DNA of 26,660 bases from a virus: positions 1 to 26,660 of the IMG/VR virus record IMGVR_UViG_3300035701_000238, one strand, 5' to 3'. Below are positions 8,307-15,191 of the stretch, piece by piece; the first letter of the stretch is position 1, and each line of letters opens with the position of its first letter. The notes beneath the pieces are model-generated. The model was not told the origin of the DNA. It made no database searches and saw only the letters and a list, made by a program, of their open reading frames with translations. A program made the translations under genes and the position numbers.

Positions 8307-8664
8307 AAAGGCAAGTAGGATGAAATTAAGATTTGCTTACAAGGGTTCTTTATCGGTTGAAGATTTGTGGGATTTGGATGTTGAAGAGTTAGATGCTCTT
8401 TACAAAAAATTCAACAAAGATTTGAAGGAAACAAGTGAAGAAAGCCTTTTGAAAGTAACTAGGAAGAGCAATATTCCTGAACTCAAGGTCAACATTATCA
8501 AACACATTGTTGAAATTAAGTTGGCTGAGGCAGAGGAAAAGGAAAAGTTAGTTGTGAAAAGACAGCAAAAGAAGAGGATTTTAGAAATCATTGCTACCAA
8601 ACAGGATGCCGAACTTCTTGGGAAATCAATGGATGAATTGACTGCAATGGTAGACCAACTATAA
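8299..8664 (+). CDS. Hypothetical helical protein, 121 aa
   Basis: AAAAAGGAG precedes the ATG. The sequence is almost entirely charged helix (many Lys, Glu and Leu, including LAEAEEKEKLVVKRQQKK), with coiled-coil character and no cysteines. DLWDLDVEELDALYKKFNKD and, at the C-terminus, GKSMDELTAMVDQL look like short helical repeats. The function is not known. Confidence 0.72.
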   Translation: MFEKASRMKLRFAYKGSLSVEDLWDLDVEELDALYKKFNKDLKETSEESLLKVTRKSNIPELKVNIIKHIVEIKLAEAEEKEKLVVKRQQKKRILEIIATKQDAELLGKSMDELTAMVDQL

Positions 8665-8677
8665 AAAGGAGAATAAA
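8663..8677 (+). promoter_or_regulatory. Repeated initiation box (copy 1)
   Basis: AAAAAGGAGAATAAA is repeated exactly at 10050-10064 and 10378-10392, and with one change at 15408-15422. Each copy lies directly upstream of a start codon. It is a strong ribosome binding site conserved beyond the core AGGAG. Confidence 0.7.
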
Positions 8678-8679
8678 GA

Positions 8680-8889
8680 ATGAAAATTTCAGATGGAACA
8701 AGTAGAAGTGAAAAGGAAGTTGCAAAGTTGATTTGGAAAGAAGTTCTTATTAAGGGTTCATTGGATTTTGAGGACATTGAAGGTTTGGTTATTGGGAAAA
8801 AGATTTCTGAGAAACAGCGAGACAAGCTTGATAAATTTATGGATTATTATAAAGAGAAGTTTGACAAGATGTTAGCAACAAAAGAGTAA
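8680..8889 (+). CDS. Hypothetical protein, 69 aa
   Basis: The start is preceded by AAAAAGGAGAATAAAG, the same 15-base initiation box seen before two later genes. It is a small basic helical protein without recognised motifs. It ends nine bases before the first tRNA, so it may be cotranscribed with the tRNA cluster. Confidence 0.7.
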   Translation: MKISDGTSRSEKEVAKLIWKEVLIKGSLDFEDIEGLVIGKKISEKQRDKLDKFMDYYKEKFDKMLATKE

Positions 8890-8898
8890 AAGGAATGT

Positions 8899-8971
8899 CG
8901 AGGCGTAGCGCAGTTGGTAGCGCACCTGCCTTGGGAGCAGGGGGTCGGAGGTTCAAATCCTCCCGTCTCGA
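8899..8971 (+). tRNA. tRNA-Pro(UGG)
   Basis: A cloverleaf is readable. The acceptor CGAGGCG pairs with CGTCTCG (one G-T pair), followed by discriminator A. The anticodon loop CTTGGGA gives TGG. The T arm is GGAGG-TTCAAAT-CCTCC. No CCA is encoded. The structure is regular. Confidence 0.93.
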
Positions 8972-8979
8972 TCAAAATG

Positions 8980-9055
8980 GTGTAGGTGCCTGAATGGTAA
9001 GGGAACGATTACCAACTGCAAATCGTATATGTAGGTTCAAATCCTACCCTACACC
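8980..9055 (+). tRNA. tRNA-Cys-like (GCA?) with enlarged anticodon loop
   Basis: The acceptor GTGTAGG pairs with CCTACAC, and the T arm is GTAGG-TTCAAAT-CCTAC. The D stem CCT/AGG has loop GAATGGTA. The anticodon stem CGATT (9006-9010) pairs perfectly with AATCG (9021-9025), leaving a five-base variable loop. The loop between them, ACCAACTGCA, has 10 bases instead of 7. CTGCAAA, the usual Cys loop, is present but shifted against the stem. An extra G-C pair (8979 with 9055) could lengthen the acceptor. The amino-acid identity is therefore tentative. Confidence 0.65.
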
Positions 9056-9068
9056 CCAAATTTTTCAA

Positions 9069-9185
9069 AGGGGAGTAGCATAATGGTAATGCTGCGGAGT
9101 CGTAATCATGGTAGCAGCATGATAGTAGTGCTCCTAGGTAAGCACTTACTCTTAAGTCATGCTGGTTCGAATCCAGTCTCCCCTA
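9069..9185 (+). tRNA. Oversized tRNA-like gene, anticodon unassigned
   Basis: The outer parts are a proper tRNA. AGGGGAG (9069-9075) pairs perfectly with CTCCCCT (9178-9184). The D arm is GCAT-AATGGTA-ATGC, and the T arm is GCTGG-TTCGAAT-CCAGT. Between D and T arms there are about 68 bases instead of the usual 22-25. This interior holds two extra hairpins: ATCATG/CATGAT with loop GTAGCAG, and AGTGCT/AGCACT with loop CCTAGGTA. The total of 117 bases is too long even for a Leu or Ser tRNA. It may be a tRNA with an insertion or a tRNA-like decoy. Confidence 0.6.
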
Positions 9186-9188
9186 TAT

Positions 9189-9260
9189 GCTTCCGTAGTT
9201 CAATGGTAGAACGGGCGACTTATAATCGCTTGATGGTAGGTTCAAATCCTCCCGGAAGTA
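9189..9260 (+). tRNA. tRNA-Ile(UAU)
   Basis: The acceptor GCTTCCG pairs with CGGAAGT (G-T at the end), discriminator A. The D arm is GTTC-AATGGTA-GAAC. The anticodon stem GGCGA/TCGCT has loop CTTATAA, giving TAT, which reads AUA. The T stem has one mismatch. AUA is frequent in this AT-rich coding sequence, so a phage copy is plausible. Confidence 0.88.
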
Positions 9261-9286
9261 TTTTTATAGAATAAGGAGAAAGTTCT

Positions 9287-9772
9287 ATGAGTAAAGATTT
9301 CAATTTTGCTGCTGATGTATCAATCGACCCTGATAACTTAGACCAAGAATGTCTAGAACATGCAGGTAGATATCAAAGATACTCAGAGGAAATGGCTAAA
9401 GCAAAAGTAGCATTAGAGAAAGGGAAAAGGGAACTCGAAGTAACTCTTGCATTAGTTGAACTTGCTATTAGGAGAGGGGAAGGTAAACTTACAGAAGCAA
9501 TGGTTAAAGCTTTGGTCACAACAGATCCTAGAACACAACTTGCTTACGAAAAATATTATGATATAAAGAAGGAATATGAAATCTTGAATACAGCAGTATC
9601 AGCGTTTGAGCATAGACGTACAAATCTTTCAGATCTCGTTCGCTTACATGCTCAATCTTATTTTTCATCTCCAGAAGCAAGACCATTAGTAAGGGAACGA
9701 AAAAAGAAACAGGAAGACAATGATTTAACGGACAAAGCAATGGAAATATTAAGAAAGGCTAAGATAGTTTGA
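9287..9772 (+). CDS. Hypothetical helical protein, 161 aa
   Basis: AAGGAGAAAG precedes the ATG. The protein is nearly all helix, with a long coiled-coil region (residues about 35-115) and a charged basic tail. No family is recognised. It lies inside the tRNA cluster: tRNA-Ile ends 26 bases upstream, and the initiator tRNA starts on the base after its stop codon, so the mRNA must be processed at this junction. Confidence 0.78.
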   Translation: MSKDFNFAADVSIDPDNLDQECLEHAGRYQRYSEEMAKAKVALEKGKRELEVTLALVELAIRRGEGKLTEAMVKALVTTDPRTQLAYEKYYDIKKEYEILNTAVSAFEHRRTNLSDLVRLHAQSYFSSPEARPLVRERKKKQEDNDLTDKAMEILRKAKIV

Positions 9773-9844
9773 AGCGGGGTAGAGCAGAGGTAGCTTGTCA
9801 GGCCCATAACCTGGAGGTCGAGGGTTCGAATCCCTCCCCCGCAA
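9773..9844 (+). tRNA. Initiator tRNA-fMet(CAU) with C33
   Basis: The body GCGGGG/CCCCGC pairs, and the first position forms an A1xA72 mismatch, the hallmark of bacterial initiator tRNAs (C1xA72 in E. coli). The anticodon stem TCAGG/CCTGG has loop CCCATAA, giving CAT. The T arm is GAGGG-TTCGAAT-CCCTC. Position 33 is C, not the almost universal U. The anticodon stem lacks the full three G-C pairs of E. coli tRNA-fMet. The gene abuts the stop codon of the preceding CDS. Confidence 0.82.
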
Positions 9845-9853
9845 TTAATTAAG

Positions 9854-10042
9854 ATGAAAATATTATGGGATGCAAATTTAATGGTAGTACATAGACCAGG
9901 TAAAAGAAAGGAACCCGATTATGTAAATACCACAGGAATTCCAGAGAAGGATGTTTTTCCTGAATGTATTTGCAGAATTTGTGGAAAAGATTTTAGAAAC
10001 CTTAGACAATTATCAGATCATTGGAAAGAAGAACATGGGTAA
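9854..10042 (+). CDS. Small C2H2 zinc-finger protein, 62 aa
   Basis: The C-terminal part CRICGKDFRNLRQLSDHWKE carries C40-x2-C43-x12-H56-x4-H61, a single C2H2 finger. The N-terminal half is basic (HRPGKRKEPD). Single-finger phage proteins of this kind are often nucleic-acid binding. It begins ten bases after the initiator tRNA, and no strong Shine-Dalgarno is visible. The finger makes the frame convincing. Confidence 0.72.
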   Translation: MKILWDANLMVVHRPGKRKEPDYVNTTGIPEKDVFPECICRICGKDFRNLRQLSDHWKEEHG

Positions 10043-10064
10043 TTTAAATAAAAAGGAGAATAAA

Positions 10065-10379
10065 ATGATAACTAAAATCTATGGTAGTATAAAAAATGCC
10101 GGAGATGGAAGTGTTTATATTACGTGGATGGAATCAGAAGAATTGGCACAACTCGATCAGGACTTTGAGGATGAAGGATGGGCAGAACCATGTATTGAGG
10201 AACTTAGAATTGAATCAGAAGGGCCTGTTAAGATTCTTAATACAATAGAAACAGTACAAAATAAGATTAAAGAACTTGAGGAAGAATTAAAAGAAGACTA
10301 TATTCAAGCAGATGTTAAATGGAAAGCTAGAATGGAGAAGAAGTTAAACGCTCTAATGAGAATAAAGAAAAGTAAATAA
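10065..10379 (+). CDS. Hypothetical protein, 104 aa
   Basis: The frame is open from 9951, but the earlier part overlaps the zinc-finger gene. The ATG at 10065 directly follows the AAAAAGGAGAATAAA initiation box. The N-terminal half is beta-rich and acidic (GDGSVYITWMESEE), and the C-terminal half is a Lys/Glu helix. The family is not recognised. Confidence 0.75.
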   Translation: MITKIYGSIKNAGDGSVYITWMESEELAQLDQDFEDEGWAEPCIEELRIESEGPVKILNTIETVQNKIKELEEELKEDYIQADVKWKARMEKKLNALMRIKKSK

Positions 10380-10394
10380 AAAGGAGAATAAATT

Positions 10395-10778
10395 ATGGAA
10401 TCAAACGTAGAAGGAACGGAAGGAACAGAAAAGAAAGAAGTAGAGGTTGGGTTAGCAGGGGCGTTTTATGATTCATTGATCAGAGCTAATAGTAAGATCA
10501 AGAAAGATAGAGCTATATCAATAGCTGAGGATGTCTACCTCATATATAAAAGGACGGTAGAAGATCTTACTCAGAATTTGAGAAAGCTTAAAAGAGCTAG
10601 GGAAAATGCTCTTGATCTTTCTCCTGAAACCGCTCTGGGATTGAAGCCTGCTGTGGATTTTGATACATCAGAATGGGTGAGAACCGATATTGATCTTGGT
10701 GTGAAAATAAGAAATGAAGAGATCAAATTGGAAATAGCCCAGAGACAGTTCAAACAACTGTTTGCAGGAGGCATATAA
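10395..10778 (+). CDS. Hypothetical helical protein, 127 aa
   Basis: It starts just after a third copy of the initiation box. The protein is helical with an acidic N-terminus (EGTEGTEKKEVEV) and heptad-like segments. Its stop overlaps the von Willebrand A gene start as TAATG, so the two are probably translationally coupled and may form a complex. The family is not recognised. Confidence 0.75.
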   Translation: MESNVEGTEGTEKKEVEVGLAGAFYDSLIRANSKIKKDRAISIAEDVYLIYKRTVEDLTQNLRKLKRARENALDLSPETALGLKPAVDFDTSEWVRTDIDLGVKIRNEEIKLEIAQRQFKQLFAGGI

Positions 10779-11860
10779 TGGGACATGGTGGATATTCTTC
10801 AGATAGTAGAAAGTTAAGAGCAGATAATAGTTTTGTTGCCGATATAACAGCAAATGACTATGATTTAGAAACTACAGAGGAGTATTTAAAATCTAAGTCA
10901 TATTCTTATACAACTAATTCTAATGGTTCTTTTACTGTGGCATGTTCTTCGGCAAAGGACATGAAGAATCTCAAATCCAGTTTGGAAAGAGTTCTTCCTT
11001 CCGTAAGTTACCGTGGAGTAGCTGATTCTTTTGTTGGTTATTCTAGTAAAGGAATTAATGAGAATTTTACAAGTACCAGAATTAATGATGCAATGAACCC
11101 ATATGGTGTCAAAGTTCGAGAGTCAAGGGATTCTGAAAAACATCCAAACTCTATTCCTATTATCATTGCTCTTGATGAAACAGGATCAATGGGAAGTGTG
11201 CCTCAATTCCTTGTCACCGAAGGACTACCTAAAATGATGGAAAAGATTATTAAGTCTGGTATACCTGATCCTCAAATTCTATTCCTTGGAATTGGAGATC
11301 ATACCTGTGATTCTTCTCCATTGCAAGTTGGGCAGTTTGAATCATCTGATGAACTACTTGATAAATGGTTGACATCAGTTTATCTTGAAGGTCATGGTGG
11401 AGGAAATGATGGGGAATCATACCTTCTTGCACATTACTTTGCAGCATGTCACACAGCACATGATAATTGGGAAAAGAGGGGAAAGAAAGGATATTTGATT
11501 ACAATTGGTGATGAACCTTGTTTGGATCATGTTCCTTCCTCAGTCATTCAGCGATTAATGGGAAGTGAACAGCCTCAAAACTATACCGCGGCAGAGTTGA
11601 TTGATCTTGCGTCAAAAACCTATAATGTGTTCCACATAAACATTAAAGAAACAAGCTCAGGTTCAAGAGAAAAAGTTAATGATCATTGGGCTCAGCTTCT
11701 CCATGACAACTTCATTCAAGCCAATCATAGGGAAGATGTTGCTGATATAATTAGTAACATCATTTTGAAAGGAGAAAAAGTGAAGGGAAAGAAAGGAAAG
11801 AAGAAAGAAGAGGAAGAGGGAGGAAAAACAGACCCTAAGAAAGAAGAGATGATGCTCTAA
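10778..11860 (+). CDS. von Willebrand factor A domain protein, 360 aa
   Basis: A vWA domain starts near residue 125: SIPIIIALDETGSMG holds a MIDAS D133-x-T135-x-S137 metal site. It continues with QILFLGIGDHTCD, PLQVGQFESSDELLDK, EGHGGGNDGESYLLA and GYLITIGDEP. The N-terminal 120 residues are Ser/Asn rich and unrecognised. The C-terminal tail is a highly charged Lys/Glu stretch. vWA domains bind protein ligands through the metal and often pair with MoxR-type ATPases; no such ATPase is in view. It overlaps the upstream gene by one base and abuts the PurA-like gene. Confidence 0.88.
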   Translation: MGHGGYSSDSRKLRADNSFVADITANDYDLETTEEYLKSKSYSYTTNSNGSFTVACSSAKDMKNLKSSLERVLPSVSYRGVADSFVGYSSKGINENFTSTRINDAMNPYGVKVRESRDSEKHPNSIPIIIALDETGSMGSVPQFLVTEGLPKMMEKIIKSGIPDPQILFLGIGDHTCDSSPLQVGQFESSDELLDKWLTSVYLEGHGGGNDGESYLLAHYFAACHTAHDNWEKRGKKGYLITIGDEPCLDHVPSSVIQRLMGSEQPQNYTAAELIDLASKTYNVFHINIKETSSGSREKVNDHWAQLLHDNFIQANHREDVADIISNIILKGEKVKGKKGKKKEEEEGGKTDPKKEEMML

Positions 11861-12994
11861 ATGACCAGTCAAGCTGTCATAGGATGTGGCTTTGGGGATG
11901 AGGGCAAGGGAAAGACTGTCAGTTTCCTTTGCACTCAATACCCAAAGTCATTGGTAATTAGATTTAGTGGAGGGCACCAGGCAGGTCACCAAGTCTTTTA
12001 CCAAGATAAAAAACATGTATTTTCAAATTTTGGAAGTGGGACATTACAGGGATGCCCCACTTACTGGTCAAAGTTTTGCACAATAGATCCTGTAGGAATT
12101 ATGAATGAGCTTAATGATTTAGTAAAAATAAAATGTTTCCCTATTCTTTATATTGATAGAGAATGTCCAGTGACTACTCCTTTTGATAAAAGGGAAAACC
12201 GAGATGTTGATGAAATGAGGGGACATGGTTCAGTTGGAGTTGGTGTTGGACAAACATATGAAAGGGAATCAGATTTTTATTCATTGCTTGCAGGAGATTT
12301 ACTTGATCCATATGTCTTTAATGAGAAGGTAAAACTAATCAAAGATTATTATAAGATAGAAGGACTTGAAGAAGAGGAAGAAGATTTTCGTGTGGCATGT
12401 CTACAATTAGCAAATTACCCTTATAATCTTCCTGAAATAAAAATAATAAAGCAAAGGAATCTTCCTTGGGATTGCTTTAATAATATTATTTATGAAGGAT
12501 CACAGGGATTAATGTTAGATCAACATTTTGGATTCTTTCCCCATGTAACTTATGCAAATACGGGAATAAAAAACATTATTGAATTGTCAAAGCAGGGATA
12601 TTATCATTTACCATCGTTAAATGAAATATACTACGTCACACGAGCATATTTAACAAGACATGGTAATGGGCCAATGCCAAATGAAGAATTTGATTTTAAA
12701 CCAAATAATCCTTATGAATATAATTCCGATAAAACATATCAAGGGAAGTTTAGAACAGCTCCTCTGTCTCTTGATTTACTACACTATGCAATCAATAGAA
12801 ATCGAGGAGATGACTGTTATAAAGAAAAACTAGTGATTACTTGTCTTGATGTTGCTGATGAATTCCCTTTTACCATTGGTGGAAAATTATATACTTTGAA
12901 AGGAAGGGAATTAGTTTCAAGAATGTGTGATATAATTAATATCAATGAATCATTATTGAGCTATGGGCCACGAAACAACATGGAAGGAATATAA
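11861..12994 (+). CDS. Adenylosuccinate synthetase family enzyme (PurA/PurZ-like)
   Basis: The family joins Asp to a purine nucleotide using GTP or ATP: PurA acts on IMP and phage PurZ on dGMP in the 2-aminoadenine (Z) DNA pathway. GFGDEGKGK at residues 10-18 keeps the catalytic Asp13, and SGGHQAGH supplies the catalytic His43. RGHGSVGVGVGQT, TRAYLTRHGNGP and the C-terminal SYGPRNN are phosphate- and Asp-binding segments in the shorter archaeal/PurZ style. TCLDVAD (327-333) replaces the PurA guanine-binding TKLDVLD, with Lys lost and Asp kept. At 377 residues it is shorter than E. coli PurA. Retention of Asp13 argues against a typical PurZ; the substrate is open. Confidence 0.85.
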   Translation: MTSQAVIGCGFGDEGKGKTVSFLCTQYPKSLVIRFSGGHQAGHQVFYQDKKHVFSNFGSGTLQGCPTYWSKFCTIDPVGIMNELNDLVKIKCFPILYIDRECPVTTPFDKRENRDVDEMRGHGSVGVGVGQTYERESDFYSLLAGDLLDPYVFNEKVKLIKDYYKIEGLEEEEEDFRVACLQLANYPYNLPEIKIIKQRNLPWDCFNNIIYEGSQGLMLDQHFGFFPHVTYANTGIKNIIELSKQGYYHLPSLNEIYYVTRAYLTRHGNGPMPNEEFDFKPNNPYEYNSDKTYQGKFRTAPLSLDLLHYAINRNRGDDCYKEKLVITCLDVADEFPFTIGGKLYTLKGRELVSRMCDIININESLLSYGPRNNMEGI

Positions 12995-13159
12995 ATGTTT
13001 GAAATGATGAGCTTGTTGCATATTTTGTATGTGCTAATAGCCATAATCTTTATTTTATTCATGGCTTACGCATTTACTAGGGTTATAACTTCTGCAGCTT
13101 TAAGAAGTTATTGGGAATTTTTAAGCAAAGACAAAACAAAACACAATAAAGGAGATTAG
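12995..13159 (+). CDS. Single-span membrane peptide, 54 aa
   Basis: The ATG follows the PurA-like stop directly, with GGAA about nine bases upstream. The peptide has one membrane segment (LLHILYVLIAIIFILFMAYA, residues about 7-26) and a basic C-terminal tail ending KDKTKHNKGD. The function is unknown. It ends four bases before the homing endonuclease start and may be the original neighbour of the ssDNA-binding gene. Confidence 0.55.
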   Translation: MFEMMSLLHILYVLIAIIFILFMAYAFTRVITSAALRSYWEFLSKDKTKHNKGD

Positions 13160-13163
13160 TAAA

Positions 13164-14063
13164 TTGATTTGGGAGAAAGGACAAGTTCCTTGGAATAAAG
13201 GATTAGTAGGTGTTTATTCCGAGGAAACATTAGAAAAAATGAGAAAACCAAAGTCTGAAGAAGCTAAACAAAATATGAGAAAACCAAAATCAGTGAAAGG
13301 ACATATTCCTTGGAATAAAGGATCAACAGGAACAAAACGCTCAGAAGAATTCTGTAAAAAGATGTCAGAATTAGCTAAAATAAGGGAACAAAAAAAGAAA
13401 GAAGATGGATTTACAGTTAAACAAGAAACAAAAGACAAGATAAGTAAAAAATTGAAGGGTAGGAAAATACCAAAGGAGAAACAAAGAAAGAATTATAAAC
13501 CCACACAAGAAACAAAAGACAAAACAAGTAAAACACTTATGGGGCATTCTGTTTCAGAAGAAACAATAGAAAAAATGAAGAACAGAGAATATTCAGAAGA
13601 AACAAGAAAGAAAATGAGTGAAAAACAAAAAGGAAGGAAACATACTGAAGAACATAACTTGAAAATTGGTAAAGCTCTAAAAGGGAGAAAACAAACAGCA
13701 GAACACACTAGAAAAGTAAGGGAAGCAAACATAGGAAACCCAAAACTTTCTGGTACTAATAGTCCATGGTATATTGATGGGAAGGGGGAATATCCATACC
13801 CTAAGGATTTTACCAATATCAGAAATTCTATTTTGAAAAGAGATAATCATACTTGTCAACATTGTGAAGCAAAAGCTATTGAAGTACATCATATAGATAG
13901 GGATAAAACTAACAATGATCCAATGAATTTAGTTAGTGTATGTAAGAGCAGTCATACACTCGCTCATATTCCAAAACAAAGATCTTATTGGAAATTGTAT
14001 TATGAGGAATTAATGTCTTTAAGATTTTCAAATATAAAACAAGAAAAGGAGATTCATTTATGA
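13164..14063 (+). CDS. HNH homing endonuclease with NUMOD3-type repeats
   Basis: It starts at TTG 13164, with AAAGGAG upstream and WEKGQVPWNKG conserved from residue 3. The N-terminal two thirds is a string of Lys/Glu-rich NUMOD3-like DNA-binding repeats (SEETxEKM, KKMSEKQKGRKHTEEH). The C-terminal domain is HNH: CQHC (231-234), VHHID (241-245), N near 251, then CKSSHTLAH. The last zinc pair reads C260-x2-S263, so one zinc ligand is lost. Free-standing homing endonucleases insert beside conserved phage genes; this one precedes the ssDNA-binding gene and overlaps it as ATGA. Confidence 0.9.
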   Translation: MIWEKGQVPWNKGLVGVYSEETLEKMRKPKSEEAKQNMRKPKSVKGHIPWNKGSTGTKRSEEFCKKMSELAKIREQKKKEDGFTVKQETKDKISKKLKGRKIPKEKQRKNYKPTQETKDKTSKTLMGHSVSEETIEKMKNREYSEETRKKMSEKQKGRKHTEEHNLKIGKALKGRKQTAEHTRKVREANIGNPKLSGTNSPWYIDGKGEYPYPKDFTNIRNSILKRDNHTCQHCEAKAIEVHHIDRDKTNNDPMNLVSVCKSSHTLAHIPKQRSYWKLYYEELMSLRFSNIKQEKEIHL

Positions 14064-15085
14064 CAACAGGAAAGGATATGTATCGTCAGATGTGCCAAAA
14101 AGTGAAAACGTGGAGCTCCGATCAGGAACGTAAAAGTGGTGGGGGGCAAGAATTTGTTCTTCCAAGGGAAGCTTCCTTTTTCAAACCACACAAAATCAGT
14201 CCAGATGATAAGTTCATTATTAATCGTATAGAATTAATTCCGTATATCATTAGTATTGATAATCATCCAAAAGCAAAAAAAGGAGAGGCTTATTGGACAA
14301 GGAAATATTTTAGACATCGTGGATTAGGTGCTGATCATAAACTGACACTTGTATGTCCTTCAACATTAGGAAAACCATGTCCAATTTGTGAGTTCAGAAG
14401 GGAACTTGCAAAAGAGAAAGGGTGGAAAGATGATGAAGTTTCAGCTCTCCGTCCTCAGGAAGTTGATATTTTCAATATAATTGATAAGGATGAACCAACA
14501 AAAGGTGTTCAGCTTTTTGTAATGAGTTATGCTATGTTTGGTAAGAAATTCAAGGAAGAGATAGATGCAGATCCAGATAACATTTATTGTGTATTGCCTA
14601 CAAAGGAAGGAAAGACAATAGTAGCAAGATTTTCAGAAGAAAAATATGGAAACAATCCTTATTTTGAATGTTCCAAACTTGATTTCAAAGATAGGAAAGA
14701 AGATATAGAAGAAAAGTTGTTGAAGCAAGCAATTGATTTGGACACAATTCTTATTATTAAATCAGCACAAGAGATTCAGACAATATTTTTAGGTCTTGAG
14801 GCTGCCTCCACTGATCATAATACGGATACTGAAGTGAAAGTGGAAACAGAGCAAAAGGAACAGAAGGAACAGAAGGAACACAAGGAGGAGAAACATGAAC
14901 CAAGTCGCAAATCTAAACCTGTTGATACTGAAGAGAAGAAAGAGGAGAAGGTAAGTTCTAAAAATACTTCTGAATGTCCCTTTGGTCATGTTTTCGGGGT
15001 AGATACTAATAAGTTTGATGAATGCGATGATTGTCCAAAGTGGGATCCTTGTTGGGAAGAAAAGGATAACTTGAAGAAGAAATAA
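14060..15085 (+). CDS. Single-stranded DNA-binding protein, T4 gp32-like
   Basis: The protein would coat ssDNA at the replication fork and during recombination. The core shows a zinc site like gp32: H93-x5-C99-x7-C107-x2-C110, with CPICEF. It lies in an OB-type domain followed by LFVMSYAMFGKKF. Residues about 255-300 are a charged linker with EQK repeats. An extra C-terminal cysteine module (C306, H310, C322, C325, C331) is present; gp32 itself has an acidic tail there. The start overlaps the homing endonuclease stop, and the spacing suggests the endonuclease is an insertion upstream. Confidence 0.85.
   Translation: MTTGKDMYRQMCQKVKTWSSDQERKSGGGQEFVLPREASFFKPHKISPDDKFIINRIELIPYIISIDNHPKAKKGEAYWTRKYFRHRGLGADHKLTLVCPSTLGKPCPICEFRRELAKEKGWKDDEVSALRPQEVDIFNIIDKDEPTKGVQLFVMSYAMFGKKFKEEIDADPDNIYCVLPTKEGKTIVARFSEEKYGNNPYFECSKLDFKDRKEDIEEKLLKQAIDLDTILIIKSAQEIQTIFLGLEAASTDHNTDTEVKVETEQKEQKEQKEHKEEKHEPSRKSKPVDTEEKKEEKVSSKNTSECPFGHVFGVDTNKFDECDDCPKWDPCWEEKDNLKKK
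14849..14884 (+). repeat. Nine-base tandem repeat (EQK) in SSB linker
   Basis: Four successive 9-base units encode EQK, EQK, EQK and EHK in the charged linker of the ssDNA-binding protein. Units two and three are identical. This is typical slippage-prone linker DNA. Confidence 0.85.
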
Positions 15086-15093
15086 GAGCTGGT

Positions 15094-15113
15094 GTGGTCT
15101 GTAAGGATCACAG
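15094..15113 (+). other. Small hairpin at left end of the unit
   Basis: TGTGGTC pairs with GATCACA (one G-T pair) around loop TGTAAG, just after the SSB stop and overlapping the left inverted repeat. It competes with the 14-bp long-range pairing. No U-tract follows. Confidence 0.4.
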
Positions 15114-15191
15114 GGGATATAAAAGGTTTGTCATGGAAAGGTTTAATGTCTGAATGGTAGTGAGGAGAAGCGATAAATAAGGAGCAACACC

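Noticed and set aside
9083-9274. 63-codon frame across the third and fourth tRNA genes
   Set aside because: It lies wholly within tRNA structures, lacks a ribosome binding site, and its peptide reflects tRNA sequence.
11861-12994. Naming the PurA-like gene purZ and calling the phage a Z-genome phage
   Set aside because: The catalytic Asp13 is kept, and no DatZ or MazZ is visible in the window, so the specific call is not supported.
13164-13760. Repeat-rich DNA in the homing endonuclease gene as a CRISPR-like array
   Set aside because: The repeats are degenerate, in frame and encode NUMOD3-like motifs; there are no uniform repeats with unique spacers.
15087-15113. Rho-independent terminator after the ssDNA-binding gene
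   Set aside because: The hairpin has a G-T pair and no U-run; the inverted repeat pairs better with 15392-15405.
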